Shown: positions 8,823 through 18,363, numbered from the stretch's first letter. The stretch is DNA of 42,666 nt from CAYVMN01 sp043808585 (GCA_043808585.1 JAZDES010000002.1:1-42666); one strand, 5' to 3'. Numbers and translations: made by a program. Notes: a model not told the origin generated them from the sequence alone.

Positions 8823-9800
8823 ATGGGAAGAAAACCGAAAATTGCACTCTACTGGTGTTCCAGCTGCGGCGGATGTGAGGAATCGGTAATCGATTTGGCC
8901 GAAGGCCTCCTGGAGCTTGCCGACGTCGTAGACATTGTATTCTGGCCGGTTGCAACAGATTATAAGTACAGGGATCTTGTGGAACTGAATGACAAGGAGA
9001 TCAGGGCAGCCTTTATTAATGGCGCAATCCGGCTTGATGACCACGTAGAGACGAGCAGGATATTGAGGAGAAAATCCGAACTGGTCTTCGCCCATGGGAC
9101 CTGCGCCCACCTGGGAGGCGTTGTCGGACTTGGCAATTTCCATAGCAGGGACGACCTGCTAAATCGGGCATACAGGGAGGCCCCCACGGTAAGAAATCCC
9201 CGGGAGAAATTACCCAAGGTCAAGACAAAAGATTCCGGGAGGGAACTAAATCTACCGGGGATGAAGCAGGATGTAAGATCATTGGACCAGGTGGTAGAGG
9301 TGGATTACTACATCCCAGGCTGCCCTCCGCCACCAGAGCTAATAAGGAAGGCAATGGGAATGCTCCTCGGCGACAGGCTCCCCCCAAAGGGAAGCGTACT
9401 GGCGGAAAAGAAGGCGCTTTGCGATACATGCCCCAGAAAAGACAGCAGACCCGAGAGCCTGAAAATCCTGCGCTTCAAGAGGCTCTATGAGGTGGATTGG
9501 GATCCTTTCACCTGCTTTCTGGGCCAGGGGATAATCTGTCTGGGACCTGCTACCCGGGGCGGTTGCAGTGCAAGCTGCATCAATGGAAACATGCCCTGCA
9601 GAGGGTGCTTTGGACCCACTGATAAGGTTATGGATCAAGGGGCAAAATCCCTTTCTTTCCTTGCTTCGTTAATCGATTCAAAGGACGAAAGGGAACTGGA
9701 GGAGATCGCGGATTCAATCCCTGATCCGGCAGGGCTTTTTTACAGATATAGCCTTGCATCATCCCTCTTGAGGGGAAAGCTTAAAGGGCAGAGTGGATGA
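8823..9800 (+). CDS. mvhG: MvhG-like [NiFe] hydrogenase small subunit
   Basis: About 325 residues. The proximal-cluster ligands are CSSCGGCE near the N-terminus, HGTCAHLGG and GCPPPPE. The C-terminal part binds further clusters with CDTCPRKDSR, CFLGQGIICLGP and CINGNMPCRGCFGP, a pattern typical of F420-non-reducing (group 3c) hydrogenases. It passes electrons from the Ni-Fe site towards MvhD. No Tat signal is visible, consistent with a cytoplasmic enzyme. A TTG start at 8805 overlapping mvhD by four bases is an alternative. The stop overlaps the mvhA start by four bases. Confidence 0.92.
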   Translation: MGRKPKIALYWCSSCGGCEESVIDLAEGLLELADVVDIVFWPVATDYKYRDLVELNDKEIRAAFINGAIRLDDHVETSRILRRKSELVFAHGTCAHLGGVVGLGNFHSRDDLLNRAYREAPTVRNPREKLPKVKTKDSGRELNLPGMKQDVRSLDQVVEVDYYIPGCPPPPELIRKAMGMLLGDRLPPKGSVLAEKKALCDTCPRKDSRPESLKILRFKRLYEVDWDPFTCFLGQGIICLGPATRGGCSASCINGNMPCRGCFGPTDKVMDQGAKSLSFLASLIDSKDERELEEIADSIPDPAGLFYRYSLASSLLRGKLKGQSG

Positions 9801-11182
9801 GCAAAAGGATCGCAATCGAGCCCATAACCAGGCTGGAGGGTCACGGAAAGATCGACATCTTCCTTGATGAGAAGGGTCATGTGGAGAGGGCCTATTTTCG
9901 GGTCCCGGACTTCAGGGGATTTGAGAAGTTCTGTGAAGGGAGGGCAGCCGAGGAGATGCCCACCCTTACCCAAAAGATCTGCGGGGTGTGTCCCGTGGCC
10001 CACCATACGGCATCGAGTAAGGCACTGGATGATCTCTTCTCTGTGGAGCCTCCCCCTGCAGCGAGGCTGATAAGGGAGCTCATGCATAATGCCTTCATGT
10101 TTGAGGACCACCTCTTGCACTTCTATTTTCTCGGAGGTCCTGACCTGATGACCGGGCCAGGTACAGGAAAGGCCAAGAGAAATATCTTGGGGGTAGTTGA
10201 GAGGCTGGGAAGTGAGATCGGCAAGAGGTTGATTGAGATACGAAAGAAGGTAAGGGGCCTGAATGCCGCCCTTGGGGGAAGCCCCCTCTATCCGGTTTGT
10301 GGTCTACCAGGCGGGGTCTCAAAAGGCCTTCAAGAGGAAGACAGGGGTGAAATACAGGGCATCGCACGGGATGCCATAGAGTTTGGGAGGCTTACCCTGA
10401 GTGTGTTTGAAGAGGTGGTTCTCAAGGACAAGAGATATGTGGATCTGCTCAATGATCAGAGTTTTTCCCATAAGACTTATTACATGGGGCTGGTCGATCA
10501 TGAGGCAAAGGCCAATTTCTACGATGGTAAGATCAGGGTTGTTGATCCCGGTGGAAAAGAACTTGTAAGATTTGAGGCAAAGGACTATTGGAGGTATTTG
10601 GAAGAACGGGTCGAGACTTGGAGCTATATGAAAATCCTCTATCTGAAGCCGATTGGGTGGAAGGGGTTTATGGACGGACATGATAGCGGGATTTACAGAG
10701 TCGGTCCCCTTGCCAGGCTCAATGTCTCCGAAGGAATGGCTACGCCCCTGGCCCAGGCCGAATATGAAAAGATGCTTGAAAGGCTGGGACCCAAACCGGT
10801 TCACAACACCATGGCCTACCACTGGGCCAGGGCCATTGAAATCCTTTATGCAGCAGAGAGAATGGCTCAGCTTGCGATGGATGAGGGACTTTCGGAGCCC
10901 AGGGTGAGGAACCTCCCTGATCAACCCCCAGGAGAGGGGGTCGGAGTCTGCGAGGCCCCTAGGGGAACGCTTTTTCATCACTATGAAACGGACCGCAATG
11001 GGATCGTTAGGAAGTTAAATCTATTGGTTGCCACCCAGAACAACGCGGCAGCCATTTCCATGTCCGTTGAGAAGGCCGCGCAGGCCCTGATAGGGGGAGG
11101 AGAGCTATCAGAGGACACCCTGAATCGGATAGAAATGGCATTCAGGGCCTATGACCCGTGCCTAGCCTGTGCTACGCATTAG
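9797..11182 (+). CDS. mvhA: MvhA-like [NiFe] hydrogenase large (catalytic) subunit
   Basis: A 461-residue group 3c-type catalytic subunit. The Ni-Fe site ligands are both present: KICGVCPVAHH (C62, C65) and DPCLACATH (C455, C458). The N-terminal EPITRLEGHGK is also characteristic. The reading frame stops directly after the final His of the ligand motif, so there is no C-terminal tail for a maturation protease to remove. H2 oxidised here would feed MvhG, MvhD and HdrA. It is coupled to mvhG through an ATGA overlap and is followed after 52 bases by the TusA-like gene. No hyp maturation genes are in the window. Confidence 0.93.
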   Translation: MSKRIAIEPITRLEGHGKIDIFLDEKGHVERAYFRVPDFRGFEKFCEGRAAEEMPTLTQKICGVCPVAHHTASSKALDDLFSVEPPPAARLIRELMHNAFMFEDHLLHFYFLGGPDLMTGPGTGKAKRNILGVVERLGSEIGKRLIEIRKKVRGLNAALGGSPLYPVCGLPGGVSKGLQEEDRGEIQGIARDAIEFGRLTLSVFEEVVLKDKRYVDLLNDQSFSHKTYYMGLVDHEAKANFYDGKIRVVDPGGKELVRFEAKDYWRYLEERVETWSYMKILYLKPIGWKGFMDGHDSGIYRVGPLARLNVSEGMATPLAQAEYEKMLERLGPKPVHNTMAYHWARAIEILYAAERMAQLAMDEGLSEPRVRNLPDQPPGEGVGVCEAPRGTLFHHYETDRNGIVRKLNLLVATQNNAAAISMSVEKAAQALIGGGELSEDTLNRIEMAFRAYDPCLACATH

Positions 11183-11234
11183 GCCTTGCCGGAAGACCGT
11201 AAGGATCTGGAGTCTTTAGAAAGGAGAAGGGATT

Positions 11235-11459
11235 ATGGCAATAGAGCTTTTGGATACGCTGGGCCTCAAGTGCCCTCAACCGGTCCTTAAGATTGCCGTG
11301 AAGGCCCCGGATATGAAATCCGGCGACATCCTGGAGGTACTGGGAGATTGCCCAACCTTTGAAAAGGATATCCGCACCTGGTGTGACCGGCTCGGTAAGA
11401 TCTTTCTCTCTATAAAGGATGAGGGGGCAAACAGAAAGAGAATCCAGATACAGTTCTAG
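11235..11459 (+). CDS. TusA/SirA-like sulfurtransferase family protein
   Basis: A 74-residue protein of the TusA fold. The sulfur-carrying Cys is C13 in GLKCPQPVLK, matching the CPxP motif, and a second Cys sits in GDCPTF. AAAGGAGAAGG precedes the ATG. It is the last gene of the dehydratase-Hdr-hydrogenase cluster. TusA proteins shuttle persulfide sulfur for tRNA thiolation, molybdenum-enzyme maturation or sulfur metabolism; in sulfur oxidisers they occur with Hdr-like complexes. Its role beside an Mvh/HdrA cluster is not known. Confidence 0.9.
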   Translation: MAIELLDTLGLKCPQPVLKIAVKAPDMKSGDILEVLGDCPTFEKDIRTWCDRLGKIFLSIKDEGANRKRIQIQF

Positions 11460-11507
11460 GGGCCTGGGTCTAATAGCGATAGCAGATCCTCCCTCGTCCC
11501 GAACACC

Positions 11508-11581
11508 GTCTCAGGAGTAATAGCTAAGGAGTACCCGGGTTACGCATAAGCGGAGCCGAGGTGCTGGCTCATCCCTGAGAC
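11508..11581. repeat. Inverted repeat GTCTCAGG/CCTGAGAC downstream of tusA-like gene
   Basis: Perfect 8-base arms at 11508-11515 and 11574-11581 enclose 58 bases, between two convergent genes. There is no T-run, so it is not a classical terminator. It may shape the 3' ends of either transcript. No known RNA family was recognised. Confidence 0.35.
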
Positions 11582-11599
11582 CCTCTGTAACTTCTTCAC

Positions 11600-12076
11600 C
11601 TAGATTCTGCCGCCCTGGCCGTAGTCAAAAGGTGGCAGTGGGAGATCATCCACCCATAGGGTCTTATCATCAATGGCCTTTATCACCAGATTGTCCCAGT
11701 AAGAATACAAATAACCGAAGAACTTGCCCTCCGGCCCCAGGATCCTCCAAAGGACCGGGGGATAATTGATATTGGCCTTGAGCCATTTGACTATGGTGAT
11801 TACCACCGACTTCTCGGTCACAGGGATCCATTTATCAGAGGTAATCCGCCGCCCTTCAGTCTTTGTATCAAAAATCACACCCGAGGGGTTGTCCACAGCA
11901 AGACCGGCGTAATAGATACCATAATTCTGCCAGTTTTCTATTAATTCATTCACGCTTACCTTGCCGGTTTCCACATCGAGTCTCCCATAGTTCTTGAGCC
12001 CTACACAACCTGTCATCAGACAGAAAAGGCCCGCATACAAAAAAGCCACCTTGATGAAATCCCTTTTTTCATTCAT
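11600..12076 (-). CDS. Putative lipoprotein of unknown function
   Basis: A 158-residue protein. After a short charged start there is a hydrophobic stretch ending in a lipobox (LFCLMTGC), so it is probably exported and lipid-anchored. The mature part has no family that I recognise; aromatic residues are frequent (NYGIYYAG, YLYSYWDN). It follows the RND pump gene on the same strand with a 98-base gap, so it may be the last gene of the efflux operon. Confidence 0.75.
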   Translation of the reverse strand: MNEKRDFIKVAFLYAGLFCLMTGCVGLKNYGRLDVETGKVSVNELIENWQNYGIYYAGLAVDNPSGVIFDTKTEGRRITSDKWIPVTEKSVVITIVKWLKANINYPPVLWRILGPEGKFFGYLYSYWDNLVIKAIDDKTLWVDDLPLPPFDYGQGGRI

Positions 12077-12174
12077 TTTTTCACCTCACGCCCTTAGGGG
12101 AGGTCCCAACCGGATTTATGCCCGGCCGAACCCCAGAAAAGATAAGATAAATTCCATTTCAAGACCTGCGGGGG

Positions 12175-15100
12175 CTACACAATGCGACCCTCCTCGGGTA
12201 CATCATCTTCCCTCCGTCCGCCTGGTGCATCCTTGACCCGGTCGGTCCTGGGTTTCCGTTCCCTGAGTTTCTCCATAACCACGTAAAGTACCGGTACCAG
12301 CACCAGGCTCAGAAACGTTGCGGCAATCATACCGCCGAAGACCGCAGTTCCCAGGGCGTGGCGGCTGGCAGCCCCCGCGCCGCTTGCCACCACCAGGGGC
12401 ACCACGCCCAGGATAAAGGCCAGGGCGGTCATGAGAATGGGCCTCAGGCGGAGCCGGGCAGCCTGGAGGGCTGCATCTACAATAGATGCCCCTTCCTCCT
12501 CCCGTTTGGTCTTAGCGAACTCCACAATCAGGATGGCGTTCTTGCTGGCAAGACCGATAAGCATCACCAGACCTATCTGGCAGTAGACATCGTTGCTGAG
12601 GCCCCGCCATGATTCTGCCACTAACGCCCCGAAAATGGCCAGGGGCACGGCAAACATGATTACCATGGGCAGGATCCAGCTCTCGTATTGCGCAGCCAGG
12701 AACAGGAAGACAAAGACCAGTGCCAGGGCGAAGATAATCGGCGCCTTGCCCCCGGCCTCTATCTCCTGGTAGGCCACGCCGGTCCATTCATAGGCATAGC
12801 CGTCGGGAAGGACCTTGTGCGCCAGATTTTCCATAGCCTTCAGGGCCTGCCCCGAACTGTAGCCGGGGGCATTCCCCCCCTGGATGGACACGGCTCGGTA
12901 CACGTTATAGTGCTTGATTGTCTGGACCCCCCGGATCTCCTGAACCTTTACGAGGGCACTGAGCGGTACCAACTCCTCCTTGTTGTTGCGGACGTACAAT
13001 CTGGAGATGTCAAAGCGTTCGGAACGGTAATCTATTTCTGCCTGTGCAAAGACCCGGTAAATCCTACCAAACTTATTGAAGTCGTTCACATACAAGGCCC
13101 CCAGATAGGTCTGGAGGGTGTCAAAGATATCGGATATGGGGATCCCCAGGGTCTTGGCCTTGGTGCGGTCAAGGTCTATGTAATACTGCGGGAAGTTGAC
13201 TGCAAAGCTCGTGGAAAGGGGCAGGAGTTCCGGGTAATTCCTCCCCTCCTGGATGATCTTTGAAGCCACGTTGCTCAGCTCATCCAGGCTGCCTCCACGC
13301 AGGTCCTGCAGTTCGAACTCAAAGCCTCCTGTCTGGCTGAGGCCCTGGATGGGCGGCGGGTTAAAGGAGAACACGATGGCCCCGGCTATCCCGGCGGTCC
13401 CACGCCGAACCTTGGCCATGATCCCGTCCAGGCTCAATTCAGGTGTTTTCCGTTCGGACCACGGTTTCAAGATCGCGATCACCGTCGCCGAGTTGGAGAC
13501 ACTGACCGAATTAACGATGTCATAACCGCCGATGGTAAGGACGTCTGAAACCCCGGGCGTGGAAAGTGCAATATCTTCCACCTGGCCGGCCACCCGTTCT
13601 GTTCGCCCAAGTGCCGACCCCTCGGGACCCTGTACCAGTATGAAGAAGTAGCCCTGATCCTCGGCCGGAATGAAACCGGTCGGGACGATCAAGAACATAT
13701 AGTAGGTCACCCCCAGCATGGCCAAGAACCCGACAATCACCAGATACCGGAGCCTGATGAATCTCTTCACCACCCCCTCGTACCTCCTCGTGCCCCAGTC
13801 GAAGGCCTGGTTGAACTTCCTGAAGAACCATCCATGGCCCTTTCCAGGGCGGAGGAGGACGGCACACAGGGCAGGGCTGAGTGTAAGGGCGTTTATGGAT
13901 GAGATCCCCACAGAAATGGCGATGGTCAGGGCGAACTGCTTGTAAAGCTGACCGGTCGTCCCTGGCATAAATGCTACCGGGACAAAGACCGCCATCAGCA
14001 CCAGGGTGGTGGCGATCACCGGGCCGACCACCTCCTTCATCCCCTCGATGGTGGCCTCAACCGGACCCTTTCCTTTCTCTTCAATAATCCTCGAGACGTT
14101 CTCGACCACCACGATGGCGTCGTCCACCACTATACCAATTGCCAATACCAGACCGAAAAGACTAAGGGTGTTAATGGAAAACCCGAGCGCCATCATCACG
14201 CCAAAGGTCCCGACGAGGGAAACCGGGATCGTAAGGGCCGGGATAAGGGTGGACCGCCAGTCCTGTAGGAAGATGTAGACCACCATAAACACCAGGAATA
14301 TGGCCTCAAGCAGCGTAATAAGGACTTCCTTGATCGATTCTTCTACGAATAAGGTGGTATCGTAGACGATCTTATAGTCGATCCCCTTGGGAAAACGCTT
14401 GGCAAGCTTCTTCATTTCTGCCCTCACATGGTCAACGGCATCCAGGGCATTTGCCCCTGGCAACTGGTATATGCCGATTGCCGTGGTGGCCTTTTTATCC
14501 AGGGCAGCGTAGCTGTTGTAATTTTCAGCGCCCAATTCAACCCGCCCTACGTCCTTGAGGCGGACAACGGAGCCGTCCGGCCGGGTTCGCAAAATGATGT
14601 CCTCAAACTGGGAGACAGTCGAAAGCCGCCCCAGGGTGGTGATCGAATAAGTGAAGTTCTGGCCGGGGGGACTTGGGGGCTGGCCTATCTGCCCCGCGGC
14701 CACCTGGAGGTTCTGATCTCGTACCGCTGCCACTGCGTCGCTGGCGGTGAGACCAAGGCCTGTCAGCTTGTCAGGGTTCAGCCATATACGCATTGAGTAT
14801 TTCCGCTCGCCGAATATGTTTACATCTCCAACCCCCGCGATCCGTTTGAGGGCGTCCACCAGGTTGATGTTTGCGTAGTTGCTCAGGTAGAGGTTGTCTA
14901 TTCGCTCATCTGTGGATATAAGATTCACAACTACAAGAAGGTTGGTGGACTGCTTCTTGGTAGTAACCCCGTAACGTCGCACGTCTTCGGGCACCTGCGG
15001 CAAGGCGATAGCCACGCGGTTCTGTACGTCCACGGCTGCGATCTTAAGGTCGTAGCCCACCTCAAAGGTCACGGTGATGTTCATGGTGCCGTCATTGGAG

Positions 15101-15348
15101 CTGTTGGATGTCATGTAGGTCATGCCTTCGACTCCGTTGACCTGCTCCTCGATGGGCTGGGTAACGGTGCTCTCCACCACGTCTGCGCTGGCGCCTGTGT
15201 AGGTGGTGGTGACCTGAACCGTTGGGGGGGAAATCTCGGGGAACTGGGCGACCGGGAGCAAGGGGATACACACGGCCCCCGCGATAACGATCACGATAGC
15301 GATTACACCGGCGAAGATCGGGCGTTTTATGAAGAAGTTGACGAACAT
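12175..15348 (-). CDS. RND (HAE1/AcrB-like) efflux pump inner-membrane subunit
   Basis: A 1057-residue proton-driven multidrug exporter. The N-terminus FFIKRPIFAGVIAIVIV and the region after QFPEISPPTVQV are typical of HAE1 pumps. The proton-relay acids are in TM4, GIVVDDAIVVVEN. Both halves with large periplasmic loops are present, including PNP-like FNPPPIQGL, and the length is normal. It forms a tripartite pump with the products of the two genes upstream (61-base gap to the fusion protein). Substrates cannot be read from sequence. No regulator gene is adjacent. Confidence 0.95.
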   Translation of the reverse strand: MFVNFFIKRPIFAGVIAIVIVIAGAVCIPLLPVAQFPEISPPTVQVTTTYTGASADVVESTVTQPIEEQVNGVEGMTYMTSNSSNDGTMNITVTFEVGYDLKIAAVDVQNRVAIALPQVPEDVRRYGVTTKKQSTNLLVVVNLISTDERIDNLYLSNYANINLVDALKRIAGVGDVNIFGERKYSMRIWLNPDKLTGLGLTASDAVAAVRDQNLQVAAGQIGQPPSPPGQNFTYSITTLGRLSTVSQFEDIILRTRPDGSVVRLKDVGRVELGAENYNSYAALDKKATTAIGIYQLPGANALDAVDHVRAEMKKLAKRFPKGIDYKIVYDTTLFVEESIKEVLITLLEAIFLVFMVVYIFLQDWRSTLIPALTIPVSLVGTFGVMMALGFSINTLSLFGLVLAIGIVVDDAIVVVENVSRIIEEKGKGPVEATIEGMKEVVGPVIATTLVLMAVFVPVAFMPGTTGQLYKQFALTIAISVGISSINALTLSPALCAVLLRPGKGHGWFFRKFNQAFDWGTRRYEGVVKRFIRLRYLVIVGFLAMLGVTYYMFLIVPTGFIPAEDQGYFFILVQGPEGSALGRTERVAGQVEDIALSTPGVSDVLTIGGYDIVNSVSVSNSATVIAILKPWSERKTPELSLDGIMAKVRRGTAGIAGAIVFSFNPPPIQGLSQTGGFEFELQDLRGGSLDELSNVASKIIQEGRNYPELLPLSTSFAVNFPQYYIDLDRTKAKTLGIPISDIFDTLQTYLGALYVNDFNKFGRIYRVFAQAEIDYRSERFDISRLYVRNNKEELVPLSALVKVQEIRGVQTIKHYNVYRAVSIQGGNAPGYSSGQALKAMENLAHKVLPDGYAYEWTGVAYQEIEAGGKAPIIFALALVFVFLFLAAQYESWILPMVIMFAVPLAIFGALVAESWRGLSNDVYCQIGLVMLIGLASKNAILIVEFAKTKREEEGASIVDAALQAARLRLRPILMTALAFILGVVPLVVASGAGAASRHALGTAVFGGMIAATFLSLVLVPVLYVVMEKLRERKPRTDRVKDAPGGRREDDVPEEGRIV

Positions 15349-15409
15349 AGATTATACCCAGAGTTAATCCTCTTCCCTCAAAGGCCCTGTCGCGTTAACG
15401 GAATTGGCA

Positions 15410-16681
15410 TTATTTTCCTGCCTTCTTTGAGGTCTCCTGGGCGCCCGCAGGACGTTTGGGAATGCTCTTTGATATTTTCCTTGACGCTTCTGGAGAAAGC
15501 CCATCGGGTTGCTCCTCAGGGGCCCTCTTTTTCTCTCCCCCACCTCCCTCTGAGGAGGCAAGCTTGGTCCTTACCACCATGTCCGGTCGAACCAGCTGCA
15601 TCCCCTCAACGATCACAAGTTCTCCCTCCTTCAGGCCCTCCTGGACCACCTTCTGGCCTTCATAGGAATAGATTGCCTTCACCTGGCGAACCTGCACCTT
15701 GTTGTCCTTTCCTACCACGTACACATAGGTTCCGCCCTGATCCTCGGCGACCGCCTGCTCAGGAATGAGCGGCGTATTGGGAAAGTCGGCCAGAAAGAGA
15801 CGCGCCTGGACATACACCCCAGGCAACAGGGTCTTTTCAGGATTGGGGATCACTGCACGCATGGTAACCGTATTGGCCTTCGGATCTACGACATTGTTTA
15901 TAAAGTCAACCTTTCCCTGGTGGGGATGAACGGTCCCGTCAGATAGGATCACATCCACCGGCTGTTCCTTTTGCTGTCTGTATTTCAGTATGATCCGGAG
16001 ATCACCATCGCTGGGACTGAAATATACGTATATGGGATCGAGCTGAACGATGGTGGCAAGCTTGGTATCCTCTCCTGCGCCAACCAGGTTTCCCACGTCC
16101 ACAAAGGTTCTGCCAATCCTCCCGTTTATGGGAGAGTACATGGTGCAATAGCTGAGGTTGAGTCTCGCCCGCTCCACCTGGGCGCGATCGGCCTGCACTG
16201 CCGCAGCCGCCTCCTTTGCCCGGGTCCGGTAATCATCAAATTTCTCACGGGTCACAAAATCCTGCTTCACAAGCGGTTCATAGCGGTTTACCTGCTCCAC
16301 TGCAAATGCGAGGGCGGCCTCGTCCTTGGCGAGCTGCGCCAGACTTTTTTCAAGTTCGGCCTTGTAAGGCTCCCGCTCTATAATATATATTAGTTCGCCC
16401 TTCTTGACGTCCGCTCCCTCCTTAAAAAACCGCTTCTCGAGAAAGCCCTCTACCCTCGCCCGGATATCCACGGTCATTACGGCAGCCATAGTGCCCACAT
16501 AATTGATATGGACCGGTACCGTCTTCAGAACAACCGGTGCCACGGTGACCAGCGGGGGCTCGGTCTTGGGGGGGGCCTCACCCTTCTTTTTGCAACTCCC
16601 GAGCAGGACAATCGCGAATACACAGGCGAGCGCAGCGATTCTCCTGGATGCAGAGAACCAGCGTCTCTCATCTCTTCCCAT
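15410..16681 (-). CDS. RND efflux periplasmic adaptor (membrane fusion protein)
   Basis: About 423 residues. A lipoprotein-like signal (FAIVLLGSC) is followed by the barrel-sandwich segment VDIRARVEGFLEKRFF, an alpha-helical hairpin rich in Ala/Glu/Arg, then INGRIGRTFVDVGNLVGAG, the AcrA/HlyD lipoyl-like half. It bridges the inner-membrane pump and the outer-membrane channel. The C-terminal tail is lysine- and proline-rich and probably disordered. Start: ATG at 16681, with a GTG at 16702 as an alternative that overlaps the preceding gene. It lies between the channel and the pump genes. Confidence 0.93.
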   Translation of the reverse strand: MGRDERRWFSASRRIAALACVFAIVLLGSCKKKGEAPPKTEPPLVTVAPVVLKTVPVHINYVGTMAAVMTVDIRARVEGFLEKRFFKEGADVKKGELIYIIEREPYKAELEKSLAQLAKDEAALAFAVEQVNRYEPLVKQDFVTREKFDDYRTRAKEAAAAVQADRAQVERARLNLSYCTMYSPINGRIGRTFVDVGNLVGAGEDTKLATIVQLDPIYVYFSPSDGDLRIILKYRQQKEQPVDVILSDGTVHPHQGKVDFINNVVDPKANTVTMRAVIPNPEKTLLPGVYVQARLFLADFPNTPLIPEQAVAEDQGGTYVYVVGKDNKVQVRQVKAIYSYEGQKVVQEGLKEGELVIVEGMQLVRPDMVVRTKLASSEGGGGEKKRAPEEQPDGLSPEASRKISKSIPKRPAGAQETSKKAGK

Positions 16682-16682
16682 C

Positions 16683-18275
16683 TTAGGTGTTTCCCCCTTC
16701 ACCGGTCGATCCTGTACTCTTACCGGAGGTATTCACCGGAAGCTCTGATCCGATGGCATGCAGGAGTTCTGCGTAGGAGGTGTAGAGGCTTGTCCTGGCC
16801 TTGACCCGCTGGGCCCTGGCCTTGGCAAGGGTGCTTTGGGCATTAAGGAGTTCTACAATCTCTGCCGCCCCTGCCTTATAGCGCGCCAGCGAGACATCAT
16901 AGGACTGCTTGGAGCTTGCCACAAGACTTTCGCTCGTCTCCAGCTGCTGGGCCGCAGTGCGGAAGTTGTGGTATGCATCCCAAACGTCTGCAATGACCGT
17001 TTCCTGCTTCAGCCTGAGTGCAGAGCGGGCAGCCTCCAGGTTTGCCTGGGCCTTTTTGACGGTATTTCTCAGGGCCATTCCCTCAAAAATGGGAATTTGA
17101 AGCTGAAGCCCTCCGTAGTAATTGCTCTGACTTGCGTTTATGTCTCCTATGTCAACCTTCCCGTCAACGCCCGACACCCCGACATTGCCCGTCGCCATGA
17201 GCTTTGGCCAGAGAGCAGCCTCCGCCTCACGGAGTTCCGCCTCCCTCTGCCTCACGGCAGCCCGGGCTGCCGTAAGTTCTGGACGCTCCTGCTGTGAGAG
17301 TTCTATCAACTTCTTTGTATTTTGATCAATCTTGTCCAGGGGCAGGCCCTCCGGCTCCTGAGCCACGTCAAAGGTCTGGTTAGCGGGCCACCCAACGGCC
17401 GTGGCCAGTCTCCCGCGGGCGATTTCAACGGAGCCTCGATCGGATACCAGATTGAAGCGGACCTCCTCCATATTGGCCTTGGCTTGAAGCACGTCTGCAA
17501 TGGTACTCACGCCTGCCCTACGTCTCATCTCTGTGGCCCGGAGGCTTGTCTCGGCCTCTTCGAGGTTGATCTCGTCGGCCCTTACGAGGGCCTTGTTCCC
17601 CAGATAGGTGTAGTAGGCCTGCGGAACATTGCGCAGGACATCCTGAATGATCTGGTTATGGTTCCAGTTTGCGGCAATGAGTGCCTGATGGGCCGCCTCC
17701 ACCCTGGCCGCCCGACCGCCAAAGTCCAAGAGAAGATAACTGAGGCTGAGACCCACTTCCCCGTAGACCCCCCTAAAGGAGCTCAGCCCGGCCGTTTGGG
17801 GGAGTTTACCTCCGACGCCCGTGGCAGTTGCCTCCAGGGTTGGATAGTAGCTTCCCCGGGCGATGGCCCAGTCTGCCGCCGCCGCTCGAGCCTGTTCCCA
17901 GGCCTCCCGGGTGCTCGGATTGGTACGGAGTGCAACGTCCACAAGCTGCACCAGGGTGAGCGTGCTTGCCTCCGGCTGTAACTCGGGAGGGATCCCTGGA
18001 AGCTCTTCCGAAGGCAACGATTCCGGACGGGCATCCGGTAGGGCTTTCCACACCTTACCAGAGGCGGGGGGGGCGTATTTCATTGGAGTCCACTCGGGCA
18101 GGCTGCTCTTGCACCCCCCTAACACCGCGAGGAGCAGCAACGTCAATAAAAGCCCCCGGATATTGGGCGAAATTCTTGACCCATTACTGTCCGGAGGCTC
18201 CCCGCAACGGCCGGCAATCTCAGGGAGCGTCTTGAATCGCCCCTTATCCCATTTCATCAAAATCCGGACCCTCAT
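16683..18275 (-). CDS. RND efflux outer-membrane factor (TolC/NodT family lipoprotein)
   Basis: About 530 residues. A hydrophobic segment ending in LLAVLGGC gives a lipoprotein signal after an unusually long, basic N-terminal region. The body has the duplicated OEP helices (LVDVALRTNPSTREAWEQA and related repeats) that build the outer-membrane channel and periplasmic tunnel. AAAGGGA just before ATG 18275 favours this start. A longer frame from 18410 would place a candidate promoter inside the gene. First gene of the efflux operon. Confidence 0.92.
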   Translation of the reverse strand: MRVRILMKWDKGRFKTLPEIAGRCGEPPDSNGSRISPNIRGLLLTLLLLAVLGGCKSSLPEWTPMKYAPPASGKVWKALPDARPESLPSEELPGIPPELQPEASTLTLVQLVDVALRTNPSTREAWEQARAAAADWAIARGSYYPTLEATATGVGGKLPQTAGLSSFRGVYGEVGLSLSYLLLDFGGRAARVEAAHQALIAANWNHNQIIQDVLRNVPQAYYTYLGNKALVRADEINLEEAETSLRATEMRRRAGVSTIADVLQAKANMEEVRFNLVSDRGSVEIARGRLATAVGWPANQTFDVAQEPEGLPLDKIDQNTKKLIELSQQERPELTAARAAVRQREAELREAEAALWPKLMATGNVGVSGVDGKVDIGDINASQSNYYGGLQLQIPIFEGMALRNTVKKAQANLEAARSALRLKQETVIADVWDAYHNFRTAAQQLETSESLVASSKQSYDVSLARYKAGAAEIVELLNAQSTLAKARAQRVKARTSLYTSYAELLHAIGSELPVNTSGKSTGSTGEGGNT

Positions 18276-18363
18276 CTTCCCTTTGATCCCAGGTCGCGGA
18301 ATCTCCTGGCACTCCTGATTCCTCTGTTTAATGGATGGCCTCCCACAAGAAATTAGTCCTGAT

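Noticed and set aside
11461..11590. Possible 5S rRNA or tRNA fragment (CCCGAAC-like string)
   Set aside because: No complete tRNA or 5S fold could be drawn; the resemblance is limited to a few bases.
12358..14796. Several plus-strand open frames across the RND pump gene
   Set aside because: They are antisense shadows in high-GC coding sequence of a clear efflux pump.
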